Shown here piece after piece: positions 11,980 through 23,197 of a stretch of DNA of 64,000 nt. Each line of letters starts with the position of its first letter. Position 1 is the stretch's first letter. This DNA is from Adenophora triphylla var. japonica (Eukaryota; Streptophyta; Magnoliopsida; Asterales; Campanulaceae). The translations under genes were made by a program, and so were the position numbers. The stretch is taken from contig JAFEMH010000747.1 in assembly GCA_022495995.1 (NCBI GenBank), positions 558,001 through 622,000 of the forward strand. Reading direction: 5' to 3'. The notes below the pieces were generated by a model that worked only from the letters and a program-made list of their open reading frames with translations, was not told the DNA's origin and did not search any database.

Positions 11980-11991
11980 TTTCTTGTAGTG
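11980..11991. repeat. CACTA terminal inverted repeat (right)
   Basis: TTTCTTGTAGTG, exact inverse of 427-438, followed by the AGT duplication at 11992-11994. Confidence 0.95.
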
Positions 11992-11994
11992 AGT

Positions 11995-12884
11995 ACTGAT
12001 GCTCAGATCCTCCCACTATACTTAATACTGAAAAATTCTTTGAACACTCTCATACAAGGTTCATACCCTAGGAATCTGCACACCATAGAAAAGCACACAA
12101 GGACCCTACAAGTATTGGCTCCGAGCTGAAGGGGAAGGGCATTGGCACATTCCAAAAACTCATTTACAAAGGGATCAAGAGGCAACCTGAGGCCAGCTAC
12201 GAATTGACCATAGAAGAAGGCTACCCTAGTGGCATCCTTAGTGAATGACGACCTAAACAATTTCATAAACTCCTTCTGAGTGTAAATGGTCACCCTATAA
12301 TCTTCTTTACTTACCTCACAGAATTCCCAAATCATGCTATACCTAGAGGGCAGGTTTTTCTTTCCACGTAATGGCCCTTGAGGAACATAACCCCTCTCAT
12401 TCTTTCCTGGCACGGCTGTATCATCAAACGCGTCCACGATTCTGGGACCAGAGGAAGTAGATGCTGTAGCTCCGCCTTGAGTTGCCATATCTGTACAAGA
12501 AGAAGGAGAAACAGGGGAGTCAGGCCTATGAATAATTTCAGTCGACCTATTTAAGGGCGACCTAGACTCCCCTGGAAAGCCTATTCTATTCCTAAGGAAA
12601 GAGGGTTTGTGGACATCCCTAACATAGAACAAAGTAATATGGTCGAGCAGTTCATGGAATAGATGGAAAGTGACGATATTTGAATCATCAACTACCAGGT
12701 TTTCAACGTCCCCTACGATGGGCAAACCTATCTCACTAAAATTCAATTCCCACTTGGTTAAAATGGAGGCACATTCATCCAAGGACAGTTCTCTCCACTC
12801 ACCGTTCACATTCTTGTAAACCCTACGGTTAACAGTGCAGTAACCATACCATGCCCCTGGCTCGCTACTAAAGGTCCTAGCCAT
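11995..12884 (-). pseudogene. Antisense ORF of Tat element B, start and Transposase_28-like domain
   Basis: Open from the chosen ATG at 12884 (MARTFSSEPGAWYGYC) to the CACTA junction. An ATG at 12992 is also in frame, but homology to element A begins at MARTFS. Features in order: a domain with DECASILTKWELNFSEIGLP; a Ser/Thr-rich linker; then VAFFYGQFVAGLRLPLDPFV, NEFLECANALPLQLG and CRFLGYEP, which resemble the PF04195 'putative gypsy type transposon' domain. The frame runs into the transposon end, so the gene is physically split; the remainder of the exon is at 1-426. Function unknown. Confidence 0.8.
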
Positions 12885-13366
12885 GGCGGAAATCAAAGAC
12901 AGAGCGTAAATTAAAGCCCTAAAGAAAGTATGGGAGAGAAATACCTTTGCAAAGGGCGGAATAGGAAGCTGTTGCCGAAGACGGAAGCCCAATTTAACTC
13001 AATCGCTTCTTCGCTATTTTCGCGGAGATTCTCGAGCTTGAAAACGGTAAAAGTTCTAAACGGAGAAGGAATGTGCAATTTATATTTTCCAAGATTGGAA
13101 AGGAAAAAGAAAATTCAAAAAAATAATTTCCATATTAATGGCGGAAACGGTTCCCAAGACGGATTATCAAACGTCTAATTGTAATCATTACAAAATACGA
13201 CGCTCCTTCATCTCCGACCGTTCGTTGCCCAGCGTCCGAGGATTATGCCACGTCATAATTGTCGACCTTCTTCAAAAATTATCAGCGACCTGCAAGTAAA
13301 GCAATTCTCATCAAATCTTTTCTTAACTTCCAAGTCGACGAAGTCAACTCGAAAGTTGGGGGCAGC

Positions 13367-14024
13367 GAACATACGAAAGTGTCGAGTTGGTCCAAACGAG
13401 TAAAGCCCGATCACGGGCGGCCTTGACTCTCACATTCTCAATGAGGCCGACCCAACTAAAACAAGGCCCGAAGCCCATCTCAAGGATCAGTCGATTAAGC
13501 CCACGGTCCGGCCCACCAAGCCCCGACTTAACTTAGTCCGACTTCAGAATCCGTATTACAACTCGGGTACGAACCATGCTCTACCCGACAGTCAGGTCGA
13601 CCATTCCTCGAATGGCGACCTCGACCTAGACAACAAGTGACGACCTGGCACTTGTCGGCGTATTTGGTTGAACAGTTCCCATAACCACATCCCTACAAAT
13701 CAGGGGCCGTTATAGACACGTTCCCACGACCAAGTAACTGCCGCTATAATCCCGGAGCACATGTCGCCACCCCAAAAATACATCACTTTTGTCTATAAAT
13801 ACTTCGTCACTACCAAACGGTGGAAGGTAACTGCCATTTTGCTATTGGAATTCATATATTCAATACATTTTGAGCTTTATACAACTGTATTTTTACTCTC
13901 ACGCCCGAGGGTCTTCGCCGGAGACACATCCGGCTAGTCGTGGGTTCTGATTTCAGGTCAAGGAGTCAGGTGATTCGTCCTGCCACGTGGAGGAAGATTG
14001 ATAAGCACAATTCCTGCAGCATCA
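13367..14024 (+). repeat. 3' LTR of Tat element B
   Basis: About 658 bp, homologous to the LTRs at 17611-18266 and 29027-29687. It has a TATA box (TATAAATA) at 13794, the conserved TTTACTCTCACGCCCGAGGG segment, and ends CCTGCAGCATCA. The first base or two differ from the canonical TGAACATAC start. Confidence 0.85.
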
Positions 14025-15046
14025 ATAATATATACAAATTATTGAAAAAGTGTTAAATAATTATAAATTATTGAATTAAAATGTTTAATAATTTAATTTA
14101 AATTACATGATATTATTATTATTTATATTATATAATATTAGATATTTTTTAATACATTTAAATTAAAAATAAAACATATTATAAATAATTTTCAGATTTA
14201 ATAATTCATTAACAAACTAATTTAGACCATGGTCCCACAATACCCAAATTTGGGTATGTGAACAGTTGAATCCCAAATTTGGGGTATCACTGTTTACAAC
14301 CTCAAATTTGAGAATGAATTTGGGGTTGGGTTGGAGTGGCTGCAAACTCCCAAATTGGAGAAAAGGGGGAACGGTTGGAGATGCCCTAACAACCTTAAAC
14401 GGTTACCAAGGGAGTATTTGTCTTCTGAAGTGAAGTGAGTACTTATTCGATAATCTTTCTACTTATTGTTTAAATAAAGGTATTTTGAAAAATAATTTAA
14501 TTATTTCAATGAACATTTAAAAATTATTATTTATAGTATTTATAATGGTGCATCAGTAACAATTTTATTGTTTAAAAAAAGTAACAAAATTTTAATTTCT
14601 ATTAAGATAATTAAATTATCTAAATTTATTATTCAAATTACCTAATTTTTAGCGACACTAAGAAAAATAGAAACATTACTTTGGGAGCGAAAAAGAAGTT
14701 TAAGTGAATTGATTTTTGAAATAATTATTTCACTTTACTTTCTTTTTCTTTTCCGGTAATTTTCATTATTAAAGTGATCTTCGATCATATTCCTTAATTA
14801 GGTTTGATGATATCTGTAGTACACGGGAAATCAAGTGCTATTGTAACGAATATTATGATTTGGAGAATAATTAAAGCATAGCATGCCCAATAAATTATGT
14901 TCAACATTGCCTTATACTTTCTCTTAAGAAAAAGACAACAATTTCTATAGGAGCCTCTATTATTTTGTTTCGCTACCACAATAATACTATGAGCAAAACA
15001 TAATCGTAAAATAGATGATTCGAGTGGGTATAAAGTAGCTTACTAA
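14025..15046. other. AT-rich intergenic sequence
   Basis: No gene. The stretch 14215-14390 has repeated CCCAAATTTGGG-type palindromic words and ends GGTTGGAGATGCCCTAA, a wording common in degenerate plant MITEs, but no matching terminal repeats or duplication were found. Confidence 0.4.
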
Positions 15047-16477
15047 GGCTCCGTTTGTTTCATGTAAAACATTTTCCGGAAAATATTTTCCTTGTTTTCG
15101 GGTGTTTGTTTCAAGTAAAATGTTTTTCGAAAAATGTTTTACCTACTTTCGAGTGTTTGGTAACCACTTGTAAAAGAAAGTCAAATGTAAAACATTTTAC
15201 AAGGATGTAAAAAAAGGAGGTTTTCTTTGTAAAATGATTTACCAATTTCAAATTCGTAAATCATTTTACAACTCTTGTTCTTGGCCTTAATGTACAACTC
15301 ATATTACGCTCGATACAACATAATAATAATAATAATTAAAAAAAAATTTTAATTGCCCCCACCCACCCCACCCACCCCCCCCCCCCAAAAAAAAATTTTT
15401 TTTTTTTTGGAAATCGCCCCACCCACCCCTGCCTACCCCACCCCCACCCCCACAAAAAAAAAAAAAAATTTTTTTAATTTTTTTTTGGAAACCGCCCACC
15501 CACCCCGCCTACCCCACCCCCCACCCTCCCCCAAATTTTTTATTTTTTTTTGGAAACCGCCCCACGCCCCCTGCCTACCCCACCCCCTACCCACCCCCAC
15601 CCACCCCCCAAAAAAATTTTTTTTAATTTTTTTGGAAACCGCCCACCCACCCCGCCTACCCCACCCTCCCCCAATTTTTTTTTATTTTTTTATTTTTTGA
15701 AACCGCCCCACCCACCCCCGCCTATCCCACCCCCACCCCCAAAAAAAAATTTTTTATTTTTTTTTTTGAAACCGCCCCACCCACCCCACCCCCACCTCCC
15801 TCCCCCAAAAAAAAAAAAATTTTAATTTTTTTTTTTGGAAACCGCCCCACCCATCCCCCGCCTACCCCACCCCCTACCCCCAAAAAAATTTTTTTTTTTT
15901 TTTTTGGAAACCGCCCACCCACCCCACTGCCTACCCCACCCCAAAAAAAAATTTTTTTGGAAACCGCCCACCCACCCCCTGCCTACCCCACCCCCTACCC
16001 ACCCCAACCCCCCCAAAAAAAAATTTTTTTTTGGAAACCGCCCCACCCACCCCCCACCTACCCCACCCCCAAAAAATTTTTTTTTTTTTTGGAAACCGCC
16101 CCACCCACCCCCTACCCACACCCCCCCCTATTTTTTTTTATTTTACACCCCCTACCCACCCCCCGCCAAAAAAAAAAAAAATTTTTATTTTTTATTAAAA
16201 AATTTAAAAATTTTTTTTGGGGGGGGTGGGGTAGGCAGGGGGTGGGTGGGGCGGTTTCCAAAGTTGATTTAAATTAATAAAAAAAAGTGACATTTTCGGA
16301 AAACATTTTCGTCAAATTTGCCAAACAACTGAAAACAAGACCATGATATTTTACAAGAAAACATTTTACATGGAAATCTTTTTACATGAAAACATTTTAC
16401 AAGGAAACCTTTTTACATGAAATCATTTTACATGAAAACATTTTCCGAAAAATGTTTTACGCGAAACAAACGGAGCC
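15047..16477. mobile_element. Non-autonomous Tourist/Harbinger-like element with minisatellite interior
   Basis: Starts GGCTCCGTTTGTTTC and ends GAAACAAACGGAGCC, an inverted repeat that continues imperfectly for about 40 bp and, more loosely, across about 150 bp of AAAACATTTTCC-type words on each side. It is flanked by TAA at 15044-15046 and 16478-16480, a TWA-type 3-bp duplication as in PIF/Harbinger elements. No coding capacity. The middle (15350-16260) is the C-rich tandem repeat listed next. Confidence 0.8.
15350..16260. repeat. C-rich/poly-A/T minisatellite inside the Harbinger-like element
   Basis: About 12 units of 52-84 bp with the plan: T run, GGAAACCGCCC, CACCCACCCC(G)CCTACCCCACCCCC, A run. 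The last unit (16216-16258) is inverted (GGGGTGGGGTAGGCAGGGGG, GGCGGTTTCC), so the array ends in a large hairpin. One strand is almost pure C/A/T. Pro- or Gly-rich frames across it are artefacts. Confidence 0.9.
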
Positions 16478-16480
16478 TAA

Positions 16481-17605
16481 GTATCGATTTTATGTAATTT
16501 AAAAAAAAAAGAAAGAGGATATAAATGTTCAAAACTCAATTCATTATTTGTTATTTTGGATATAAAACAAAGTATATATTTTTAGTATAAAATACACGGA
16601 AAAGAAAAATATGACAATTGTGAAAGAGTTGTCCCTTGATAATATCTTCGATCTAATCGATGTCACTGTTGTTTTTTTAGCTTTTCACTAACTATAATAT
16701 CCATGATGAACTGAAAAATGGGAGTAAATAAACATCGGATTTGGGGCGCATGAGATTGAACTGCATAAAAGTTATGTTGAGGTGGATGGTCGATATGCCA
16801 TGAGTAGCGAATAAACGGGTAGGAAATGATGAGAAGAATAAAATAACCAAAATGTTTTTGAAAAGCTAAAATGTAACCCGTTGAGATGAAAATTGTCTAC
16901 CGACCTATCAACTCCACCCGATCATTGTGTGGTCAAACCGTATAGCCAAAATCCATAAACATCAACGTTGAAATCAATTTGTTTGACCAGGAGATCATAA
17001 ACATCGGATTGTCAATTTGTGTGTTAAATCACTTGTTAAACAAACTAAATAAAAAAAACACTTGTTAAAGCATAACAAAAATAGATTTTTAAATTGAATC
17101 ATGTGATTGTCAGTTTGTGTGTTAAAAAATGCTAAACTAGATTAAAAATAAACCAAAAAAAATAAATAATAAAAACCCACATAAATCTAAACTGAATTAG
17201 AATTTTCCATGGTTAACCATAAACCGGGAGTAAATAAACATCTGACTTGGGGCGCATGAGGTTGAATAGCATAAAAGTTATATCGAGGTGTACGGTCGAG
17301 ATGTGACTAGGAGTGTCAAACGGGTAGAAAACGATGAGACGAACGAAATGATTAAAATGTCATTAACGAATGACAAAAATGAAAATTGAAGGGTATAAAC
17401 CGAAATACGATCATGAGCAATAAGTCGGGCAAGGCATAAAGGATTGTGCCCAAAAGATAATACATACAAGTCTCAAATACGACATAGGGAGTGGGCTTTC
17501 CTAACTATACTCGTCATGCATAATCGTCATTTCTCAATATGTCGACCTATAAATTGTATAGCAAATAAAATGACTAAAACACAAAATTCACATATGCCGA
17601 CCAAG
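16481..17605. other. AT-rich sequence with a direct duplication; left flank of element A
   Basis: No gene. A block of about 140 bp beginning GGGAGTAAATAAACATC and containing TTGGGGCGCATGAG occurs at 16722-16860 and, diverged, at 17226-17365. A segment at 16955-17000 (ATAAACATCAACGTTG, GTTTGACCAGGAG) has a relative at 30270-30310, on the other side of element A. Confidence 0.5.
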
Positions 17606-17610
17606 ACACT
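17606..17610. repeat. Target-site duplication ACACT (left)
   Basis: ACACT precedes the 5' LTR and recurs at 29688-29692 after the 3' LTR, as expected for a Ty3/gypsy integration. Confidence 0.9.
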
Positions 17611-18266
17611 TGAACATACCAAAGGTGCCGAGTTGGGCCAAGCAAGTAAAGCCCAATTGTATCCAGCTTTGATTATCACATTCTCAATATGGATGGCCCA
17701 GTCAGAGCAAAGCCCATTTCCAAGATCAGTCGACTAAGCCCATGGTCTGGCTCACCAGGCCCCGACTTAACTTAGTCCGACCTCAGAATCCATATTATAA
17801 CTCGGGTACGAACCATGCTCTACCCGACAGTCAGGTCGACCATTCCACGAGTGACGACCTCGACCTAAATCAACAAGTGACGAGTGACGACTTAACACTT
17901 GCCGGCTTATTTGGTTGAACAATCCTCATAACCACATCCCTATAAATCGGGGACCGTTATAGACATGTTCCCACGTCCAAGTAACTGCCGCTATAATCTC
18001 GGAGGACATGTCGCCTCCCCAAAAATACATCACTCTTGCCTATAAATACTTCATCACTACCAAACGGTGAAAGGTAACTGCCATTTTGTATTCTGAGTTC
18101 ATTGTTCAATACATTTTGAGCTATACAACTGTAATCTTACTCTCACGCCCGAGCGTCTTCGCCGGAGACACATCCGGCTAGTCGTGGGTTACATTTTCGA
18201 GTCGAAAGCCGGGTGATCGGTCTGCCACGTGGAGGAAGATTGATAAGCACATTTCCTGCAGCATCA
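17611..18266 (+). repeat. 5' LTR of element A
   Basis: TGAACATACC...CAGCATCA, 656 bp. TATA box TATAAATA at 18041. The U5-side segment around 18134-18180 (CTTACTCTCACGCCCGAGCG) is shared with other Tat LTRs here. Overlapping ORFs on the minus strand are LTR sequence. Confidence 0.95.
18041..18048 (+). promoter_or_regulatory. TATA box in 5' LTR of element A
   Basis: TATAAATA after CTTGCC; the same context recurs in the 3' LTR at 29460 and in element B at 13794. LTRs drive transcription of the genomic RNA, so this is the likely core promoter. Confidence 0.7.
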
Positions 18267-18269
18267 GTT

Positions 18270-18287
18270 TGGTTCCATTGCCGGGAA
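18270..18287 (+). other. Primer binding site of element A
   Basis: TGGTTCCATTGCCGGGAA lies three bases after the LTR end and is identical to the site in element C at 31601. It would pair with the 3' end of a tRNA ending in CCA; the tRNA species was not identified. Confidence 0.85.
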
Positions 18288-18330
18288 AGTGCTTTAGACT
18301 TGACTTCGAAAACTCCATCAACCTGCAACA

Positions 18331-20200
18331 ATGGTGACTTCAGAAGGACACGTATCCGAGGCTTCACTTGGGCACGATGAAGTGAACAACAACAACAATA
18401 CAAACGTTGGAAATGCGGTTGCCTCCTCCTCCCCCTCCTCAGCGACATCATGCTAGGGCGACACGCTCTAACGGCGTGGGCGATGGCGGGGATTGCCGGA
18501 TGCAAGGAGAGAAAAGCGTCCTATGGAAGGACGGGGAGCTCCACCTCACCCAAAACGTCTGGCCCAGGCGAGGCTAATGTGGGAAGCAGGGCGGAGTCCC
18601 TCCACTAATCCCGCGAGCAAAGAAAGAAATGATGTTGGAGCGAGCCCAGATTCAGGCGACTTAATAGCCATGGAGGAGGCGAAACAGGCCGACATACGCT
18701 ACGAGAGAGTGGCACCCGCTCGTGTTTCTAATGGGCAACGAGGCCGGGAGTGCTAGGCCAAACGAAGGTGTGGGACAGAACGGCGAGGACAGAATGGTAC
18801 GTCGAGCTCCTACTATAGTTCATGTGCCGAGTAATGATTTAAGAGCTAGCCTCAATGAAACAGAGAGCGGGAGGCTCAATCGATTTGAGGACTCGGTTAA
18901 CGGCCAATAGAAACGGAGCATGTTTCCCCGGCCCGAACACGAGATCGGGGTCTCAAAGAGACGAAATGGGCATAGGTCGCTGTGAGAGGGGAAAGGCGCA
19001 GTCGCCACATGGAGATCACGGGCGCGGAGTCGCCGTCTGCTGGAGAGGCGCGGGTCGCCTCAAAGAAGTAACAGACATAGATCTCCAATAAGATCGAAAG
19101 GACCAATTCTCACGGGGACGAAGGAGTAGGCGGGTGACTCCCCGAAGTGAAGGCCGGAGGTCCAATCTTTGCTCCCCCTCCAGGAGATGAGAGACCCGAT
19201 GCCGAGAGAATGGTTGTTGATGAAAAAGAAATTTGAGCAATGGGAGGAGGAGAAGAAGAAGGATGCTTTGGAAAGGTCGAACGAATTGATTTTGCTCTTC
19301 GACCTTTATCCAAAGAAATCGGAGATAGTCGACCTCCTCCTACTTTCGGGTTGCCTCTTACGGAGAAGTACTGGGTCGACAAATGCCGGGAGCCACATAG
19401 CACATCTGGAAGCCACTATGTGTTTTGTCGCCAATGAGGATGACAACATGTGCAAAGCTCTCCTAAGCACGCTTCTTGGGCGGCCTTAACTTGGTTCAAT
19501 GGTTTGGGCTGCTTGGTAGTATCACCACTTGGGCATGCTTGAACAAAATTCTTAGACCGCTTCTCATTGCGGGAGCTCGAAAGATAACCGTCAACGATCT
19601 GAATAACTTGGTGCAGGGTAAGAATGAAAGCTCGATGAGCTATTTCACCAAGTTCAAAGAGATGGTTGATAAGATAGAGGAAGACCTCACAGACAGGGAG
19701 GTAATCAATTGCTTCCGAAGTGGCATTTCCTCAGAAGACATGGACTACGAGCTCACAGTCCGAACGGTCACAACTCGACAGGAGTTGTTTGAAAAGGTGT
19801 ATAATGTCGCTCTAGCTGAGGAAAGAAAAGAAAAGAAAAAGGGAAAGAGCCCCAAGGTTGAAGTCGGCGATGATAAAAAGGACTCCAACAAGAATGGGGG
19901 AACAATAAAAATGGAAAGAAACGAGAACTAGGGCGACGAGAGAAGGTGCCGAAGCTTTCACTCCCCTCACGGTGAGTCGAGCGAGATTTTGAATGCTTTG
20001 TCGAGCTGGCTCCTCCGGTCCCAATGAATCCGAGGCAACAAGTTTAGGAGGGACAACGGCAAATGCTGCGACTACCACAAGACACCGGTCATCTCACGAG
20101 AGGATTGCTTGGGATTAAAGCGTATCATCCGAGAGAATGGTCGACCGGGGAGACTCGAAGCTTATGTGAAGAGACCTCAAGGCTGGGGAGGTGAGCGGCC
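18331..20200 (+). pseudogene. gag: gag of element A, broken
   Basis: Starts at the first ATG after the PBS (18331, MVTSEGHVSEASLGHDEV) and meets a stop by about 18454, then continues in other frames. Retrotransposon gag core signals lie at 19440-19800, including LVQGKNESSMSYFTKFKEMV at 19605-19665, like the PF03732 'NLVQGK.ESL..F..RF' motif. A Lys/Glu-rich stretch follows at 19800-19930. Near 20067-20125 a CDYHKTPVISREDCLGLKRI segment corresponds to the Cys/His zinc motif of Tat gags (compare CEYHNDHGHGTEDC in element C), here with its central Gly-His altered. Confidence 0.8.
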
Positions 20201-20206
20201 GGCGAG

Positions 20207-20809
20207 GTGGGCAACAAGGACCTAGGCAACCTAGGCGGAACACAGGGGTCATCCGAACAAGCGAGCAACACGGCCATCAAGCATAAGATATTCCAGCTCA
20301 CTAAGGCCCCACATGTGCCTCCAAGGAGAGAAGTAAGAGATGAGGCGATCAGCTTCTACCCCCACGAATTGGCAACAAATATGGCGGCTAGGGAGCAAGT
20401 TCTCGTCATCCCAGGCCTCATTGATGGATGTACGACGAGCAGACTCTTAGTCGACACGGGGGCCTGCAAGGATATTTTGTTTTACAAAACTTTCAAGGAG
20501 ATGGGTCTTAATGATGAACAGTTGGAGAGATATGATGGCAGGTTGGAGGGCTTCACCAACCACCGAGTTGATGCTAAAGGCCAGATAGTGCTCGACGTCG
20601 ACCTAGGCCAGCACCCCCTCAGGATTGTCTCGAAGGTACAATTTATCGTAATTGATGTAAATAGTGACTATGCCGCCATACTTGGAATTCCTGGACGGAG
20701 TCGCTCTTGGAATGGTAGCATCAATTCCTCACCGGCGAGTAAAGTTCCCCACACTGTGGAGTGGGTTGCGTACAAGGCACGGCTCGTGCTTATGCGGATC
20801 ATGTTCTAA
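20207..20809 (+). pseudogene. Aspartic protease region of element A
   Basis: A 200-codon open stretch carrying the retropepsin active-site motif LLVDTGACKDILFY (about 20445-20487), then LEGFTNHRVDAKGQI and DYAAILG, typical of Tat proteases. It would cleave the Gag-Pol polyprotein. It opens in mid-polyprotein, so its ATG is probably not a real start, and it ends by frameshift after about 20710. Confidence 0.85.
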
Positions 20810-21289
20810 GAGAAAGAAAGAAAAGGGAGCTAGAGATTGAGGCTGGCGATGGTTACTTGAAGGCTGTCTCGGTCGATCACCAAAACTACCCGATTGTCAA
20901 CAATCACCGACGTGGTAGAGTCGACCTATCGCTCAAATGACGAGGTCATGCTTGAGTCGACACGTCACTCTAACACCACCGAGGTCGATTCGGATGTAGT
21001 TATGGTCGATCAAGTCGTCATAGGAGACCTATGCCTCCGGATAGACAATAACTCGGGGGCCCTCCTACCAACAAGGTTGCGAGACAAGCTTGATGATATG
21101 ATAGGCGAGGAGGCTCCACACTTGGGAGGCGAGGAAAGACAAAGGTCGTGGAGATCATAGTGGAGACTCTACAATTCGAGAGATGGACCGAGCTAGAAGG
21201 CGTGGATGAGCTAGAGTCGATAATCACCAACCCTTCTTACCCCGATCAAAAAATTCAGATTGGGAAGCGGCTATCGGTTGAGGAGCGAG

Positions 21290-22100
21290 CGTAAATCATC
21301 GAGCTACTCAAAGAAAGTAATGATGTCTTTGCATGGAGGGTAGAAGACATGAGGGGAATCAAGGAGGAGGTCGGCGTTCACGGTGGAAGTCGGCACCCGA
21401 CCATAAAGCCAAGACCCCAAAAGTTGAGAAGTTTTGCTCGCGACAAGGAAGAGGCTATCAAAGCGAGGTACAAAAACTTTTGAGTGCGGGAATAATCAAA
21501 GAGGCCACTCATACAACGTGGTTGTGCCAACGTGGTCATGGTGAAGAAATCGAATGGCAAGTGGCGGATGTGTGTCGACTTCACTACTCTCAATCTAGCT
21601 TGCCCGAAGGATAGCTATCCTCTTCCTAGAATTGACAAGCTTGTTGATTCCATTCTTTGGTCACTCTACTCTCGGTTTCCTGGATGCTTACTCGGGATAC
21701 CACCGGATCAAGATGCATGAGGACGACATAGTCAAGACGGCATTTCGAGCATTTGGAGGCATCTCTTGCTACAATATGATGCCTTTTGGATTGAAGAATG
21801 CGGGAGCGACATATCGAGAGGATGGTGAACAAAGTCTTTGCCTCACGAGATTGGTCGAAATATGGAGGCCTACGTTGACGACATGGTCATTAAAACTAAG
21901 GCCGGGAGTCACGTGGTCGACCTAAAGGAGACATTCGCCAATTTACGAGCAAACGACATGAAGCTCAACCCCAGTAAATGTGTGTTTGGAGTGGCAGCTG
22001 GCAAGTTCTTGGGATTCATGGTATCTCAAAGGGGCATAGAAGCTAATCCGAGAGAAGATAAAGGCTTTAGTCGACATGAAGGCTCCCACCACTATCAAAG
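21290..22100 (+). pseudogene. Reverse transcriptase of element A
   Basis: Frames in order give LLSAGIIKEA, VMVKKSNGKWRMCVDFTTLN (about 21535-21595), FLDAYSGYHRIKMHEDD (about 21680-21725), MMPFGLKNAGATY (about 21777-21815) and the catalytic YVDDMVIKT at 21871, followed by KFLGFMVSQRGIEANP. All Ty3/gypsy RT blocks are present but in at least three frames. Confidence 0.9.
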
Positions 22101-22680
22101 AGATGCGGCGACTTAATGGAAGGGTAGCGGCTCTTGGTCGCTTCATATCAAAGTCGGCGAAAGGTCTCTCCCTTCTTCAAAGCATTGAGGGGACGAAAAG
22201 TTTTGAATGGACGACCGAATGTCATTCGTCGTTCCAACGGCTAAAGGATTACCTCGCTACTCCACCCCTGCTAAGTAGCCCGACCCTTTGGAGAGACTTT
22301 GTTTGTATATCTATCTGTGGGAGAGAAGTCGGTTGCTGCGGTGTTGATTAGAGAGGATGAGGGGCTTGAAGCACATGTGTACTATATCGGTAAAGCTTTA
22401 TCGGATGTGGAAAGTAGGTATTACAACGCCGAGAAGGTCGCCTATGCTCTAGTCGTGGCTTCTAGGAAGGCTGCGAGCTTATTTTCTAGCTCATCCAATC
22501 GTGGTTCTTACTAATGCACCTTTGAGGAAGATATTGCACAAGCACGAGAGTTCGGGTCATTGCTCAATTGGTCAATTGCCCTCACTGAATTTGACATTGA
22601 CTATCGACCTCGAAAGGCGTTAAAGGCTCAAGCTCTAGGCGACTTCTTGGTCGAGCTTACGTTCGCAAGGAAGACAACGA
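22076..22680 (+). pseudogene. RNase H domain of element A
   Basis: Begins MRRLNGRVAALGRFISKSA (tether region after RT), continues FEWTTECHSSFQRLKDYLA, VLIREDEGLEAHVYYIGKA, SRYYNAEKVAYALVVASR and LNWSIALTEFDIDYRPRKAL. These are the RT-linked RNase H blocks of gypsy elements. Two or more frameshifts. Confidence 0.85.
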
Positions 22681-22734
22681 GCAACGAGTTCCTAAAGAAA
22701 AAGCTAAGGGGAAAGAACCGAGTCCCCGGGTCGT

Positions 22735-23140
22735 CATTAGCCTACCCGAAGATTGTTGGAAGGTCTATTCGGACGGGTCGGCGACCAAGAATAGCGAGTG
22801 GAGCTGGAATAGTGTTGATTGAGCCGAAGCTGGGACCGTTTATGAGGAATCACTAAGGTTCAAGTTTGATGCTTCCAATAACCAGTGAGATACGAGGCCT
22901 TGATTGCGGCTATTGAGTACGCCAAGTGCTTCGGGCAACTAAGATCATGGCTTCTTGTGACTCACAATTGATAGTCAACCGAGGTCGAGGCGAGTACGAA
23001 GTGCTTAGTTCTACTCTCATCAAATGCTTGCGACCTGGTGAAGGAGCTAATAAAGGACTTAGAATTACAGGAAATTCAAAGGATTGGAAGAGAAGATAAC
23101 GAGCCGGTGATCTCCTTTCGAAATTAGCTACTTCGGACGA
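22735..23140 (+). pseudogene. Second (archaeal-type) RNase H of element A
   Basis: Pieces VYSDGSATKN, SGAGIVLIEP, YEALIAAIEYAKCFG and SCDSQLIVNRG-like match the dual RNase H (aRH) of Tat elements (YSDG, E, CDSQL catalytic blocks). The piece after the first Asp needs frame changes. It is adjacent to the integrase. Confidence 0.75.
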
Positions 23141-23197
23141 GCCACATGATGAGCCCATCTCCCTCCTCGAAAATCCGACTTATGAAAGAGTAAAAAT

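Larger units (their letters stand above)
427..11991 (-). mobile_element. CACTA (En/Spm) DNA transposon, 11.6 kb, inserted in Tat element B
   Basis: Both ends carry the 12-base inverted terminal repeat CACTACAAGAAA, flanked by a 3-bp AGT duplication. Large subterminal regions are packed with TTTACGGCGG/CCGCCGTAAA motifs. Genes lie on the minus strand in the order TNP2-like transposase (6468-10170), Athila-ORF1-like gene (4720-6232) and Ptta/En-Spm (TNPA-like) gene (1188-2170), so 11991 is the 5' end. All coding frames are interrupted, so it is probably not autonomous. Noncoding parts hold several short tandem repeats listed separately. Confidence 0.95.
11992..14024 (+). mobile_element. 3' part of Tat-type Ty3/gypsy element B
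   Basis: Holds the antisense ORF (minus), a short 3' untranslated stretch, a polypurine tract (about GTTGGGGGCAG, 13355-13365) and an LTR at 13367-14024. It continues at 1-426 across the CACTA insertion. The gag-pol part lies outside the window to the left. LTR and ORF are homologous to, but clearly diverged from, element A. Confidence 0.85.

Noticed and set aside
14215..14390. Possible MITE with CCCAAATTTGGG palindromes
   Set aside because: No matching terminal inverted repeats or target duplication could be found by eye.
15353..16277. Long Pro-, Gly- and Phe-rich ORFs across the C-rich array
   Set aside because: They follow the repeat in several frames on both strands and have no domain; they are by-products of the minisatellite.
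18143..18505. ORF of 120 codons overlapping the end of the 5' LTR of element A
   Set aside because: Covers the LTR/PBS junction and the antisense of gag; a chance frame.
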